Origin: Allacma fusca
Taxonomy: Eukaryota; Arthropoda; Collembola; Symphypleona; Sminthuridae
Assembly: GCA_947179485.1 (NCBI GenBank)
Contig: OX359250.1
Location: 15,110,539-15,174,538 of the forward strand
DNA length: 64,000 nucleotides
Direction of reading: 5' to 3'
Numbering within the stretch: position 1 is the stretch's first letter; each line of letters begins with the position of its first letter. Positions 12,557-25,151 of this stretch are shown here, one piece after another. Made by a program: the position numbers and the translations under genes. The notes under the pieces were generated by a model. That model made no database searches and was not told the DNA's origin. It saw only the letters and a program-made list of their open reading frames with translations.

Positions 12557-15500
12557 TTTTGAATTATAATAATAATTACAATATAATGTTATAAGGACAA
12601 ACATGATCAGTACGCCATGAGTCTAAGCTATATAGTCACTACAATACAATATTTAAGACCAAACATATATAATTACATTGGGTAAAAATACATGATGATA
12701 GTAAGCATACGCATTATTCATTCATATAGTAAAATATGAATTCTTGGACTAAGCTAAATTCTTACTGTAACTACAGTCTTAAATATACAACTTTACATGT
12801 AATTAATAATGTGTGTCTAAACTCTACTATTCCACATTACGAGTACACAATCTAAGAGGGAGTCACTACAAATAATAATTTAAGTTCCACTACAATTCCT
12901 TTTATTTGTAAAACCCACACTGATTGTGAGACGAATTCAAATAAATACCCTCAATTAGCACTAACCCTCATTGCTGAAACTTATACCAAAAAATCCAATG
13001 GATATTAAAATGGAAAGGAGGGAAACATCATTTAATTCTTGTCTTCATCAGTAAGATCCGAAAAACCGAGCATAGTACGGAATATCCGAAATAATTATTT
13101 ATACACAGAAAAAAAATTCAGCAGTATACCATTTCAAGTAGTATATGCCACGCAGTCGAAAAATTCTAATTCACAAAAAAAAAATTGTCAACTGTAAACT
13201 TGAACAATTGTCCTTATAAATAAATCATGATTTGAATACACTCATCGACATGGTTTGTTGGCAGGTTCTAAAATATTTTAAATAACTAAATAATATAATA
13301 ATATAATTATAGCAAATAAGAGTAATAATGATAATAATATGATGATGATGATAATAATAATAATAATTAATAATTATTTATTACACAACAACAACAATCA
13401 GTTCCCAAAGTTGTAAATAATGATAAAAATAACGCGCTCAAGAATAATTGTCCCACTCATACTCGAAAAGTTGACAGTAAATTTAAAATCTAGTAATAAT
13501 GCAAAAACGGAAAAGCAGTATATAAATCTATAATAAAATAAAAATATAGCATGAGGGCAGCAACAGGAATATGTACCTATTCATGTGTAATAATTATTAT
13601 ACATCTGAATCTTTTCTGAACACATTCAATAGCTTCATTAAGACGTACGTATGTATGAGTCTGTCTCAAGCTGCGAGCCAACATGTAAGGTTACATAATA
13701 GTATGTAAATACATACATGTGTCTCTAGCATTTCACATACATACATATGAGGGCTCTCTCTATATGGGCGGAAGATTCACGGGAAAATAATAGGGGCGTT
13801 GTCACTCCATTGTTTCACCGGGAATATCCTTGAGGATCGTTATAATTACATATAGGAGATATCCCTTCATATTTTTTTTTTGTGTGTGTGTGATAATTTA
13901 CGTAATTTGTGTTCACAAATACGCACGGTCTTAATGTGATTGATTCTGGTGGTAGCAGAGGTCGTAGTAGAAAACTACTAAAAGTCTACATGGTTTACCT
14001 TATAAGATACAATATATAGTATATATATATATAGTAATAATTGATATATAAAGTCTTACACTTTATACACTAGAATTAAGTGAACACATTGGGTGTATTT
14101 TGAAACGTTACGTTTCCGGCTTGAAAAACTCCCCCACAACTTCGGACACCTCACATCACAATGACCCGGAGAACGGAATGAGATTCTTCCAGTGGTTTGG
14201 TTTTTTTTTTCTTTTAGTTTGTATCATTCTAATTAATGCATTATGCTTCTGTGATAATATTACTAGGTAATTACTTTTGTGTAATCCTCAGAATGAGTCT
14301 GTTCAATTTATTTTTGAACCTGGATCAACCCTTTTTCTTCTGAGAGAATATACCATAGTCCTCCCCCTCCACTCTCTCCCCCTCACAGAGTAATAGCCCT
14401 GCTTGATTCCTTAAAATTGTGTATGTTTTTACGTCGTAAATCCTGAAATGTGTACATCATTATTTTTTTTTTGTTTCCTTAAAAAACTGAGAATTTCCAG
14501 GAAGAAGAACCGTTTCCATGTACAAATTGAAATCCATGTATATGTGCGTATACTTTGCACATATTCAACAGTCATTCGCTTGCGATTCATATATTGTGTG
14601 TCAAAAACTTAAAACTGTCATTTCACAAGTGTACAATTTCAAATAGTCCCCTCCCCCTTTGAAGTTATATTTCTTCCAGTGAGATCACCAGATCAGAGCA
14701 ACAATAACAACAACAAAAAATGGAAGGAAACTACTTGAAAATGTCCCAATCTTTAAATAAAGCTCCGAATCAGTTCATTATTTTCATTGACTTTAATTTC
14801 TTTTGAGAAGCTGCCAACATATTTCAATGAGGCCAGGTCTCAATCACGGATATTCAAGTCAAATTTTAATGTAAGTATATAAGTAATTAACTATATATAT
14901 ATATATATCTATATATATAATTAATTATATGGAAATGCATACAGGGCGTTTCCATTTCAAAAGTCCTTTTTAAGCAATAATGCACGATTACATGAAAAAA
15001 AAATCCGATTATTAATATAATTATAACCGAAAGCAAATATATAGTAAATATGGACAGAAGATATCAGCAGTAATAGATTTCAAAGCACTATATATTATTA
15101 AGATTTACTATTAAATTTTTATCTTTAATGTGGCAATCTTTCAGGGGATCTCTCTCTCTCTCTTTCTCTCTCTCTCTTTATCTTTTTCTCTACGAGTAAT
15201 TAGTTGTAGATTGATTTGTCCAAACTAGCATATTCCATTCCCTTTCGCAATGCATCTGAAACTGTCTCTCTTTGGGTTCCGTCTTAAAGCTTTCCGTACC
15301 ATTTCTTATAACTTGTTTTCCTTACTTAAAATCCAACAACGACCATCACAACAACAACAACAACTAACCTTATAGAAACCCTCTCCGTTAAAAATTACCA
15401 GTACAACTATAGAGACAAGACACTAACAAAAAATCTGGATGACTACCAACGTCTGTCTATATTAAGTATGCGTTAAACGTTACGTATGTTATGTAGTAGT

Positions 15501-17383
15501 AGATAGTATATATGTTATGTATGTACATGTCTATACAAAATTCCATTATCCATACGCAATTCTTTCCATTTTACGAGAGTTATAATAAATAACCTAGCAA
15601 CCACGATTCTCATAAGTCCTAGCATCCTTCCTGTACAACAAGTCTTTAAAAATATTGCAGTAATTAATAGTAATAATAATTACTCATGTACTAGTAATCG
15701 ATACGTCTCAAAACTCTAAAAGCCAACAAAAAGGGTATAGAGGCCAGAACGGACGCTCTACTAAATATGTCTGTATGATACCAATAGTAATAATGTCAAA
15801 ACATTTGTTCTCGGTTCCATTGAAAAACTTTACCTCAGTCCTGGGTTGTTCCACCTATGTATACTCCAGGCTACTCTCAAACATACCGAACACCTGCTAT
15901 CCTAAAATGTATACCTTTCCTCATATCATGATCATGACCTATGCTGGTGAATAAATGCCACAAAAATACCGACACCAACCACAATAATAAATTGATACAA
16001 AGTAGTAGTAGTGATTCTCTTAAAAGCAAGTATGTATATAAATATGAACTACACATGGTGAAGGGAGAAGAAGCAAGACCATAGTGGGTTCTGTACAAGA
16101 AATGTCTTAAGACTTGGAGTTAAAGAGTCAAGGAGAAAAAAAAATGAAACCTTTGCGAGTACTTATAATTACTCAAAGTGAATAATAGAATTAATAGCAA
16201 TACACAAGCCTTTTTTTTCCTACATACTCTTGACGTGCTCACACACACTCTCTCTCTCTATCTCTCCCTCTCTCGACCCTCTCTTCCTAATACATGTAAT
16301 AATTACAAGCTTCTCTATATATCATCATCGTAACGATAAGTTGTATATGTGCATGCCCGTTTTTCCGCTTCATTTTCCTTGGGAGTCAGTCATCCTGACT
16401 CCTCCAGAAACCCAAAAATCCCACACTAATAGGTATAATTAACATTAAAAATTCAACCCTATTACCTACAACACTGCATTGGATTTTTACAATTTATATA
16501 TATATATATATAGCATTCCTATTCATTGAAAACCTTCCTCAGTATATATTACATCTTACACAGTTATATATATCATACCCTTTTCCTTCTGCATGAATGT
16601 ATCCGTCAAACCTTGTCTGATCTTTACGTTCAATATACATAATTATATATATATAAATATATATATATATATACGATCAAGAATGCTGGTCATAAAATTC
16701 TGTACACTTCCTAACAGTAATTTGATGGGGGGAGGGGGTGATACTGATAATGAATAAACATGTTACAGGCTCAGCTATGTATGTTGTCAGGAGAGACACG
16801 TATTTATTTCATGTCATCCTTATGGATTTTTCCCTCAAAGGTGCTCTAACCTATCTCGACGAGGATGGCTTTTTCTGTTTTAAAAAGTTTGTATCTGGGA
16901 GAGCAAGGAGTAGTCAATTTTTGACGTATGCATCACGAGTAAGAAGAGAGTTATTTCTTTTACTATGACATACATATGTATCTATATATTGTGTATAATA
17001 AAATCTGTTTTTGATTTTCTTTCCCATTTCCTTTGAAAAATTCGACACACGGAGAGAATGAACCGTACCAAAGTCGTCAAGAAACATTACATACATTACC
17101 ATTACTTACAGCACCCTCCAAATCAGCTGACCAAACGGTTACAGTTACTGTTACGTTACGGTGACGACAATGTGTACGTACCTTCGTACGCCTTAAAAGT
17201 AATTAAATTCATTTGAATTAAGAAGTATATGTCTATATTATTATTGTACCTACACCTACATTTATAATAAATAGTCTATATATGTACTCTCATAGAATAA
17301 GATGGACACAAGTTTCTTGTCTCATTCCTGACTCTCTGTACACGTGCCACGGTTTCTTTCAAAATAACCTTTGGTTTTTCCCT

Positions 17384-17404
17384 TTCTCTCTCTCTCTCTC
17401 TTTC

Positions 17405-17446
<42 letters not shown>

Positions 17447-17457
17447 TCTCTCTCTCC
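17384..17457. repeat. (CT)n microsatellite, interrupted
   Basis: About 74 bp of CT dinucleotide with TT, CC and GCC interruptions. It creates long Ser/Leu and Arg/Glu frames on the two strands that are not genes. Confidence 0.97.
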
Positions 17458-17845
17458 TTATTCCCTTAGTTAATGTTAATAGCATCCACGCGTTTATATA
17501 TTTGAACGTACCTTCTCGACAGCCGAAAAAAACCTCACACGTTATTATATCATCATCTTCATCCTTGAAATAAGAACTTCCGTTCAAAAAACTTTAGGCT
17601 CATAATATTTTCTCATAGTATTTTGATACAATTTGGACGCAAAATTTTTTTTTATATATCTACAGCTACTAGCTATCCTAAATAGAATAACCATTTCAAA
17701 CTTGGTCTTACACATTCAAAGAAAAAGCATGTCCATCGAATTCTAATAATTTAGTTCAAAAATATCAATAATAATAATATTTGGATTCAATCATATTTTT
17801 GTAATAATTACTCTCAGTTGAAAGTTATCATAAACTGGAGAGATA

Positions 17846-17846
17846 C

Positions 17847-17878
<32 letters not shown>
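17846..17878. repeat. (TA)n tract
   Basis: Self-complementary TA run, with cruciform potential. Others in the same AT-rich region lie near 14895-14925, 16497-16512 and 16640-16672. Confidence 0.9.
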
Positions 17879-19427
17879 GGTATGGGGTATATGTATATTT
17901 ATGGCGGAATGAATATTAATAATGTCTGTACACTGCACCATTCATTGTCCTTGTACAAAGACTTGCCTAAAATTTTCTATATCAAGAGAAGAGACAAAAC
18001 TGATCCAACCAAAGGCTGTACAAATTATTCACAGGAAAATAATTATTTCCATTATCAAAACATTCCTCAACCTGAAACCAAATAGGGTTGGAGTAACCTT
18101 CCAAATATCCACTGCTCATCTCTCCCTAACCTATAGAAAAATATGTTTTTACCGTAACGTAAATACACACGCTTGCTATTATGTATAGGACCCGCTTGAA
18201 GGGAGAATTAATAAAGAGGATCAAGGAGGGAAACTTTTTCTACTTATCTTTTCCCCTCAAAATAAAATTATTTGAAAAAAAAAATCATCTTGAGGTTTCC
18301 AAGAAAAAGACAGAAAAAAAATCCCGTCCCATCTCCAAACTTTATATCCCATTAACATGTGGGCCATTTTTGTTTTAAAGCTTTCTTAGCAAATTTTCCC
18401 ATTTCGTCATTGCTGGCTGGTCATGCTTATAAGTTAATTTCTTGATTCTAATATAAATACAAAAATTCTTCCCTAATTCCTTCGCGTCCATTCTTTCCCT
18501 CAAATTGTGTACGAACGGTGGAACGTACTTTTTGTGTAAAGTAAGTAATGGCTACTCTTTCTCACAGTGAGCATACATACTGGACATTTTTATGTACAAC
18601 AACAAACAAGGGCAACGGTTCATCCGCCAACCTCCTACAAAACTTTGAAGTCCCATCAAGTCTCTTCAACTTTGGAAACAAGAATCCTGTTATACATATA
18701 GTAGATACTCTTTTTTTTTAAGCACTTCCTCCTCCTCGAACCTTCTCCCCCGTACATATAGATTATTTATATAATTATTACCTTATGTATAATTAGTTCA
18801 GCTTGAAAAATAAGCCTTTCCCTTCCGGTCTTTACCTTCCCTACACTATACAGGTGGAAACTTACAGATGGTGAATTCCAACTTGTCCAATATACAATAA
18901 AAATGCACGTTTTTTTTCCCTCTCTCAAAAACATCTCAGAAAACTCACGGAAATCTTCCTAATGGCTAAAAGAATGCTCAAGCTCATAAAAAAAGCCAAA
19001 GCAAAACAAATCTAAAATATTGTAGATAGATAGAAAAAAGCAAAGGAGCGTGCAGTGTTTGAAATCCGATCCTCAAAATATCCCTAAACATGACTGACGG
19101 GGTTAAGTACTACTAATATATCATTATCTTTACAGTAAAGCTACATATCTGAACACAAATTCCTCTTTGGTAATTGGCTATACTTGAATGCAAACTTTTG
19201 TGCATTTCTAAAACCTGAAAAACTACTTGCATTCCGTTTTTGGTTCCGGACATTAATTTCTAAAAACTATTACAAGCATTGTACAATCTATGTATGTCAA
19301 CAACAAAAAAACCGAGGGGGGAAATTCAATGAAAAATTTCGATTTAAATAGCTCCATAAAAACTCCTATCTGCCCTTGAACTTGTTCATTCCACCTTCGG
19401 ATATCTCCACTCCAAACCTGACCTCAC

Positions 19428-19428
<1 letters not shown>

Positions 19429-19459
<31 letters not shown>
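19429..19459. repeat. (CT)n microsatellite
   Basis: About fifteen CT units. Confidence 0.97.
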
Positions 19460-19463
<4 letters not shown>

Positions 19464-21150
19464 ATCAATGAGCATTTTTCCCTCAGCCTGCCCCTCCATC
19501 TACATATATAATTATATTTTATATATGCGTTGTTGTTTCCAAAGTGACGTGCTACAGTTCACACAACGCAGTACATATTTATGTGATAAAGTTAATGGTC
19601 TGCAAATGAATGACGTAAGTTGGAGTGCGAGTGAGTCTGATGTAATAATTCGTAAAGAAATCGTCGACAACTGCATATGTGTAAGTAATAGATACGGCAG
19701 AAAAATCAGGTCAGAAAGCACGGTAGGTTCTGAAAAGCAACCAATTTTTACAGAGCTGTCGAGTACACAAACCTCCTACAATTTAAGTTAGCCTGGTAGG
19801 ATTCTAAAATCTATGTACTTTTCTTCTTTTTTTTTTTGCAGTCAGCAGAGTAAAAGAACAAAAAGGAGCAGCAAGACAGGACTTGTTTTTTGAGCACATC
19901 TTGCCTCTCTCTCTTTCCGTTTCACAATTATAGCATTTTTACAACTTACAGCTCTTGAATAAAAAAATCCCCCTTGTCATTATATTTGATGGGGACTACA
20001 TCAACTGTAATTTAAATACCTACTATGAAATGATTGGCTAAAATTGACATCTTCAGAAAGGCTTAACAAATTTTTGTTCCATTAAAAAATTTCCCAGTCT
20101 TGTCATAATGAACAATAAATATTTCACTCTATTATCACTACTACTGGATAATGAACCTCAAAAAAAAGTCCCAGTCAAAAAAAAAAACATTTAAATAATA
20201 CTTGAAATAAGCTTTCCTTCTATAAATTATTCAAATTAACGAAATAACATGGAAACAAATACCTCCATTCACTGGAGCAGTCCGACATTGACAATGAGTA
20301 TATAATAAGGGGCATTTAAAAAACGCGATTATATTTGTTTAAAAATTTACATGTACAATTACACAATTTTTTTTCCCTCTTGAAAATATGGCAAGTCAAA
20401 AATTTAGTTGATTACATCCCCTCTTGTGTCAGATTGTAATAAAGACTTCATTTTTGAAAAAAATAGCTCTTTCTCTCTCTCTCTCTTTCTATCTACCTTC
20501 CCATTGAGAATAATAAATTTCCCCCCCATTTCGATTCATTTTCCAGAATGTCAATTCTAGTGTATCAGTTCATTTGGGTACGATGCTCCGTGGTATTTAG
20601 CATAAGTGAGATGTCTGGAGCCATTGAAATGTATACTTGTAGAAATCCATTCCAAGTCCAAACTCCACTTTAAGTTCCAAATCGGCAAAAGTTCAAAAAT
20701 ATTTGTGGTAATTGAATTTTTTCTTTAAATTTCTTCCCTAATATTTTTCATTCATAAAAAAATGGCGTGTGAAAAAAGATGCACCTTTGCAATCCACTGC
20801 AAAACTATATGAAATTGTCTTAACAGATCCGTCCATGCTCGTCATATATGTTTCAAAAAATCTTGAGAGAATTCTCCGGAAAGGTCAATTTTCCCTGGTT
20901 CCCTTCCGTGTTACTTTCGTATGAATTTGATTTTTTTTTAAAGTTGTTTTTTTTTTCATAGTTAAAAGATGTGCGAGAGAAAAGTAAGTCAAATGATGTT
21001 TTTTGTTCTCAAAAAAGAATTATTATTATGTACGAAAGAAGAACTCAGATTGAAATAGTAATGCATGGACAGGTAGATGCAACTTATTAGACACACGGCA
21101 CGATATTTACGATAGGTACGCTTTTCCGAAGGCCTACACCTTTATTTAAA

Positions 21151-21156
21151 AGTCTT
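21151..21156 (-). terminator. Kr-h1: Candidate proximal Kr-h1 polyadenylation signal
   Basis: TTTATT on the plus strand is AATAAA on the transcript strand, 422 bases beyond the Kr-h1 stop. I noticed no earlier AATAAA. Use of this site is unproven, and further AATAAA signals occur downstream at 14308, 13376, 12901 and the 11546-11555 cluster. Confidence 0.35.
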
Positions 21157-21577
21157 TTCCGTTATTATTTGTTTACCTTAGTATAAGTTACAAAGGTAGA
21201 TTCATCATATTATAAGTGTAAACTGTTTATATGCACTATGTGGAAAAAAAGGAAATCAGTTGGAAAAACTAAAAAAAAAATGTTTTTGATTACATTGTAA
21301 AAATGTACATGATTGTTTTGTATGTTCAAGCAGTGTGTTGTTGTAATAATTATAATAATAATATTTAGTAAGTGTGTGTGTGTGTGTGTTTTTTTGTGTG
21401 TAGTATAATGTAATGTGTGTGTGTATTTTCTTAATAGTTGACATATACATAAATCTATAAGAGTATACGTGTAGATATTATGTATATACTGGTAAATTAA
21501 TACAGTCTACATTAAAAAAAAGTCTAGGGTTTTATATGTTCAATAAAAAAAAAAACAATAATATTAATAATAATAAT

Positions 21578-24510
21578 TTAGGTGCATTTTTCAGCATATT
21601 GGATAACCGACGAGAGCCTAAGTCTCTGGGACAGGATGGATTCAGAAGAAGAAGGTGAGGAGGAAGCAGATGAGGGAGGAGAGACGGAAGGAGAGTTCTC
21701 TTGAGCGTATTTCTCAAGAATGAGACTGGAACGCTTGCGAGGACCATAAGATGAAGATTTACCTCGTTTTTCCGGAGAATATCGAGGCGGAGAAGAATGA
21801 TGGTAATCATCCGAAAGATCTTCAGCAGACTCACTGAGACCAGGTGTGGATCTAGGAGTTGTTGAAGGAGTGGGACTTGTCATACCATTTCGGGGAGAAA
21901 CGGATCTTCTTGAAAAATCAATACACATTTCAGGACTGTCAGGATTACTATGTGGAGGACTATTATTCTGCATGAAATTTTGCATAGGGTGAGGTGTACG
22001 AAGATTATTGGGATTTCCCATGGGAGTCAAGGAGGGTAGTTGGCTGGCTGAAGTCACAGCTTTAGAGCCACAAGTTAAGGCTAAGGCCAGAACACCCCCA
22101 GGAGTGTAACTCCCCCCTGACTGAAAACTGTCTCGGCTATTGTCTGGACTTCGGGAACTATCCCTTGACCTCGACCTTGAGTATGAATTCAGATCATTTC
22201 GTAAGAACTGGCTCTTCATATTTGGATTCATAGGGAATCCACAGATATTCTCAGGGAGCATCTCCCTCTCGAACGAATTCCTACTCATGTCAAAGCGTCC
22301 ACGATTGTAATTATTGTAGGTGATACTACTACTACTACTACTACTACTATTACTACTACCGTTACTACTTGTATTGTTCGAATTACTGCCACTTAACTGA
22401 TTACTATGCTCGGGGCCAGTAGAATTTCCTGAATTGGAATTCATGGGTGAACCATTGGAGGAATTTGGGATTCCATATCCAAATTTCTCAGTGAAGGCCA
22501 ATACTTTATCCCGGATGCTGGCGCTGTGCAAGAATAACTTATCCCGGTCCCGGCTTGAGATATCGATCGGAGAGGATTTTGGCGGAGTGGTCAAGCCCAA
22601 GCTCAACGATTTCAAGCTGATTCCATTAGAGTTGATGGTTGTTCTAGGGGATGAGTCCGAGGGATGATGACTGTGATGATTATTCAAGTTCGAAGTTGAA
22701 TTACCATTTGTGGCATGTGGTGGAAGCTTGGATGTAACGTACAAGAACGTTGTGCGTGATTGGGGTGCTTGATGCACCTGAATACTTGGAGGGAGCATGG
22801 GGTATGGCAGATTTGCTGGTCCAGTATTCCCATTAGCATGACCACTGTGATAGTTGCTACCATTACTGCTCAAGTTACCGGTCCCACTGCTGTTGTTGTT
22901 GTTATTATTGTGGATGTTTGGCTTGAAATGATTACTGAAATGTGGGCTGGGCGGTGTTTTGGGTGCCTCAGCCGTTGGCGAGTTCTGGGATGAAATTTCC
23001 GAATCACTAGTTTCACGGTTCTCCTTATCCGAGTGTTGGGGGGTTTGTGAAATTGAGGATGGTGACATAACCCCAGGGTCCATGGAATCTCCAGGTGACC
23101 CGGATGCATCCGAAGCGTGTGTTTTGATGTGAGTCTCAAGGGCTTTCTTTGAATTGAATGTCCCATTGCACAGGGTACATTTGTAAACTTTCTCACCATA
23201 GTGTGCCACCTGGAATTATTCCAACAAAGTACATTTAAGCCAGGGCTTTAAATGTAATCCCTTTAAACTATAACGCTCTTTCCTTCTGTTGAAATTCTGA
23301 ATTTCATTTCTTCCCAAAAATTTTGCCAAAAATATCAAACTTTTTTTTTTTAAAAAAAAGATCAATGTTAAACCGTTCAAAGGCAGGCTATACTCCCTCA
23401 AAAAACTTCCACTAAATATGAGCATCCTACATTTTTATCCTCAATAAGAAAATAAAAATATATGAGCCAATTACAAGCTCCGAACCTCCACAGACACATA
23501 CACGTGCCCCCTAAAAATATATAACAGGACAAAAGGATTAAAGGGAATTTACCTGGTGAAGTTTAAGCACATGGTTATATCCAAAGGATTTCCCGCAAAT
23601 GTCACAAGTATATGGTTTCTCTCCAGTATGTGTTCTAGTATGAACTTTGAGCTGTTTGGAACAGGTGAAGCCCTTATTGCAAACTTTACAGACATAGGGC
23701 TTCTCTCCAGTGTGGGTCCTCATATGAATGACCAACTGTCCACTCTGGATGAACGTCTTTTGGCAAATGGTACAACGATGGGGACGCTCTCCCGTGTGGA
23801 TCCTCATGTGTCGATGGAGTTTTCCACTGTGCTCAAAAGCTCGTTCACAAACCTCACACTTGTATGGACGCTCCTTGGTATGGATCCTCCGGTGAACTGA
23901 AAGGTTCTCCTTGACCGAGAAGGACTTGTTACAGTACTCACACTGGTACGGTTTCTCCCCCGTATGTGTCCTATAGTGGCGAGTTAATCTGGCGGGTACT
24001 ATATCATACAAATACATATAAAAAAAAGGGTAAAGTGAGACAAAATTCCATCAAAAATACAATCCTCCTGAACTTTCCTCCTATACATATAAATCCCTTC
24101 AATCTCCCCTCAAAAACAATTCTCAGAAAAAAAAAAAAAAAAAAAAAAATAGCATCCATACCTGCAAAAGTTTTACTGCAAATGTCACACTGGTAAGGGT
24201 CCTCCCCCTCCCGATGAGATCTTAAATGATTCTGGAACGTATTCTTTTGTTGGAAGGTTTTACCACAGAAGCCACACTGAAATCCATTAATGCCATTGCT
24301 ACTCGTGGACGAGTTCCCCCCGCCCGAACCCCCGCCCTTGTCCTCCACACGATTGGATGCTCCTGTGATTTCAGGTCCAGGGTACGTATATAAGCTCACT
24401 TCTGGAGTACAAACAACTTTCTGACCCGAGGACAGCACTTCCGCTGTGCTCTTGTCCGGGCTTTTGAATATCGTCGGGAAATTAACCGACATGAAATCCA
24501 TATTTGACAT
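21578..24510 (-). CDS. Kr-h1: Krüppel homolog 1 zinc-finger transcription factor
   Basis: Three exons are joined: 24162-24510, 23553-23998 and 21578-23209, giving 808 aa ending in TAA. All introns are GT-AG. Intron 1 is phase 1 and splits Val117; intron 2 is phase 0 after Gln265. The ATG at 24510 is the first Met, and an in-frame TGA lies 18 bases upstream. Residues 1-76 are a short Gly/Ser-rich N-terminus. Eight C2H2 fingers follow, with first Cys at 79, 108, 136, 164, 192, 220, 248 and 276, most joined by TGEKP-like linkers. The finger order and residues (NTFQNHLRSH, REGEDPYQCD, VPARLTRHYRTH, SVKENLSVHRRIH, EHSGKLHRHMRIH, IQSGQLVIHMRTH) are those of arthropod Kr-h1. Residues 300-808 are Ser/Asn/Pro-rich, with a poly-Ser run near 552 and a tail ending SSVIQYAEKCT. 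In insects Kr-h1 is induced directly by juvenile hormone through Met/Taiman and blocks metamorphic genes; the methyl farnesoate equivalent in crustaceans is inferred. A further 5' non-coding exon cannot be excluded. Confidence 0.95.
23210..23552 (-). other. Kr-h1: Kr-h1 intron 2
   Basis: This 343-bp phase-0 intron has donor CACCAG|GTAAAT and acceptor TTCCAG|GTGGCA. It separates the two zinc-binding histidines of finger 7 (His264 and His268). A CACGTG E-box lies inside it at 23501-23506. Joining gives KLHQVAHYGEKVYKC, as expected for the family. Confidence 0.93.
23501..23506. promoter_or_regulatory. Intronic E-box (CACGTG) in Kr-h1
   Basis: A CACGTG hexamer followed by CC lies in intron 2 of Kr-h1. 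The motif is seen directly; a regulatory role is only suggested by the hormone biology of the gene. Confidence 0.25.
23999..24161 (-). other. Kr-h1: Kr-h1 intron 1
   Basis: This 163-bp phase-1 intron lies inside zinc finger 2, after Cys111 and before His124. The donor reads CAG|GTATGG and the acceptor ATATAG|TACCC. A 23-base T run on the transcribed strand (24127-24149) starts only about 12 bases after the donor. The acceptor has a poor pyrimidine tract, but joining here restores the exact family sequence TFAVPARLTRH, so the boundaries are secure. Confidence 0.93.
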
Positions 24511-24726
24511 CTCTTCAACTTCGTGTCAGCACCAACTTCAACTATTTGTTGTGATGATTTCGGTGAGGTCACCTACAACATCAGATCAAAAAAGCATGTC
24601 GTGAGTAAGCTCCTCACTTTTCTTCCCATATGTAGTACCAGGGTTTGCATGTACACCAGCATTAACAGCCCTGGCTCTCACAGACTCTCTGCTGCCTCAA
24701 ACGTTATTTCTCCTTCCCATAGCTAT

Positions 24727-24781
24727 ACACACACACACACACTCACACACACACACATACACACACACACACACACACATA

Positions 24782-24814
<33 letters not shown>
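24727..24814. repeat. (AC)n tract upstream of Kr-h1
   Basis: About 88 bp of nearly pure AC dinucleotide, with a few TC or TA interruptions, starts 217 bp before the Kr-h1 start codon. It can pair with the (TG)n tract at 24907-24956, and both have Z-DNA-forming potential. Confidence 0.95.
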
Positions 24815-24902
24815 TTACAACTACAACAAGAGCCCAACATAGAGCCAGGACATATAGCTAAGGAGGAGTGTATGTGTATACTTACTATATAATACAGTAT
24901 AG

Positions 24903-24906
<4 letters not shown>

Positions 24907-24976
<70 letters not shown>
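24907..24976. repeat. Compound (TG)n-(AG)n tract upstream of Kr-h1
   Basis: Fifty bases of TG dinucleotide (24907-24956) run directly into 20 bases of AG (24957-24976). The tract lies between the start codon and the kJHRE-like site and is the reverse complement in kind of the (AC)n tract 92 bp away. Confidence 0.95.
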
Positions 24977-25041
24977 CCGGTATATATGATGTGAAGGTAG
25001 TAGCAGGAGAGGAGAACTGCGCTCGATGAACCAATGTAATG

Positions 25042-25053
25042 GGCCTCCACGTG
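25042..25053 (+). promoter_or_regulatory. Juvenile-hormone response element core (kJHRE-like)
   Basis: The 12-mer GGCCTCCACGTG is identical to the core reported for the Kr-h1 juvenile-hormone response element of Bombyx mori, where Met binds the E-box (recalled from the published work). It lies 532 bp upstream of the Kr-h1 start codon, in reverse orientation to the gene. The E-box is part of a perfect 12-bp palindrome, CTCCACGTGGAG (25045-25056), and a CCAAT pentamer sits 7 bp before the element (25031-25035). CTCCACGTG is over-represented in the window, which weakens the chance argument, but the position beside Kr-h1 is striking. Confidence 0.6.
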
Positions 25054-25151
25054 GAGAACAACAATTTTTTGCAGTCCTGAGTTTTTTAGGGCGCTGCTCT
25101 GTAGTCGAAGAGTTTACCCCGACCTCACATACTCTACACAACTTTATGCTA

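Larger units (their letters stand above)
11556..21577 (-). other. Low-complexity AT-rich tract downstream of Kr-h1 (possible long 3' UTR)
   Basis: There is no supported protein-coding gene in these 10 kb. The sequence is rich in AAT and TA tracts, (CT)n runs and T homopolymers. On the plus strand A tends to exceed T and C to exceed G, so the Kr-h1-sense strand is T/G-rich. An ORF at 19530-19791 (plus) reads plausibly but has no recognisable domain. The tract may be a long untranslated region of Kr-h1, a separate non-coding transcript or plain intergenic DNA. Confidence 0.3.

Noticed and set aside
17276..17587. Arg/Glu-rich and Ser/Leu-rich ORFs
   Set aside because: They are translations of the interrupted (CT)n microsatellite.
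22434..23199. ORFs overlapping Kr-h1 exon 3 in other frames
   Set aside because: They are shadows of the conserved Kr-h1 reading frame.
24523..25141. Long His/Thr- and Cys/Val-rich ORFs on both strands
   Set aside because: They are created by the (AC)n and (TG)n tracts and have no unique coding-like sequence.
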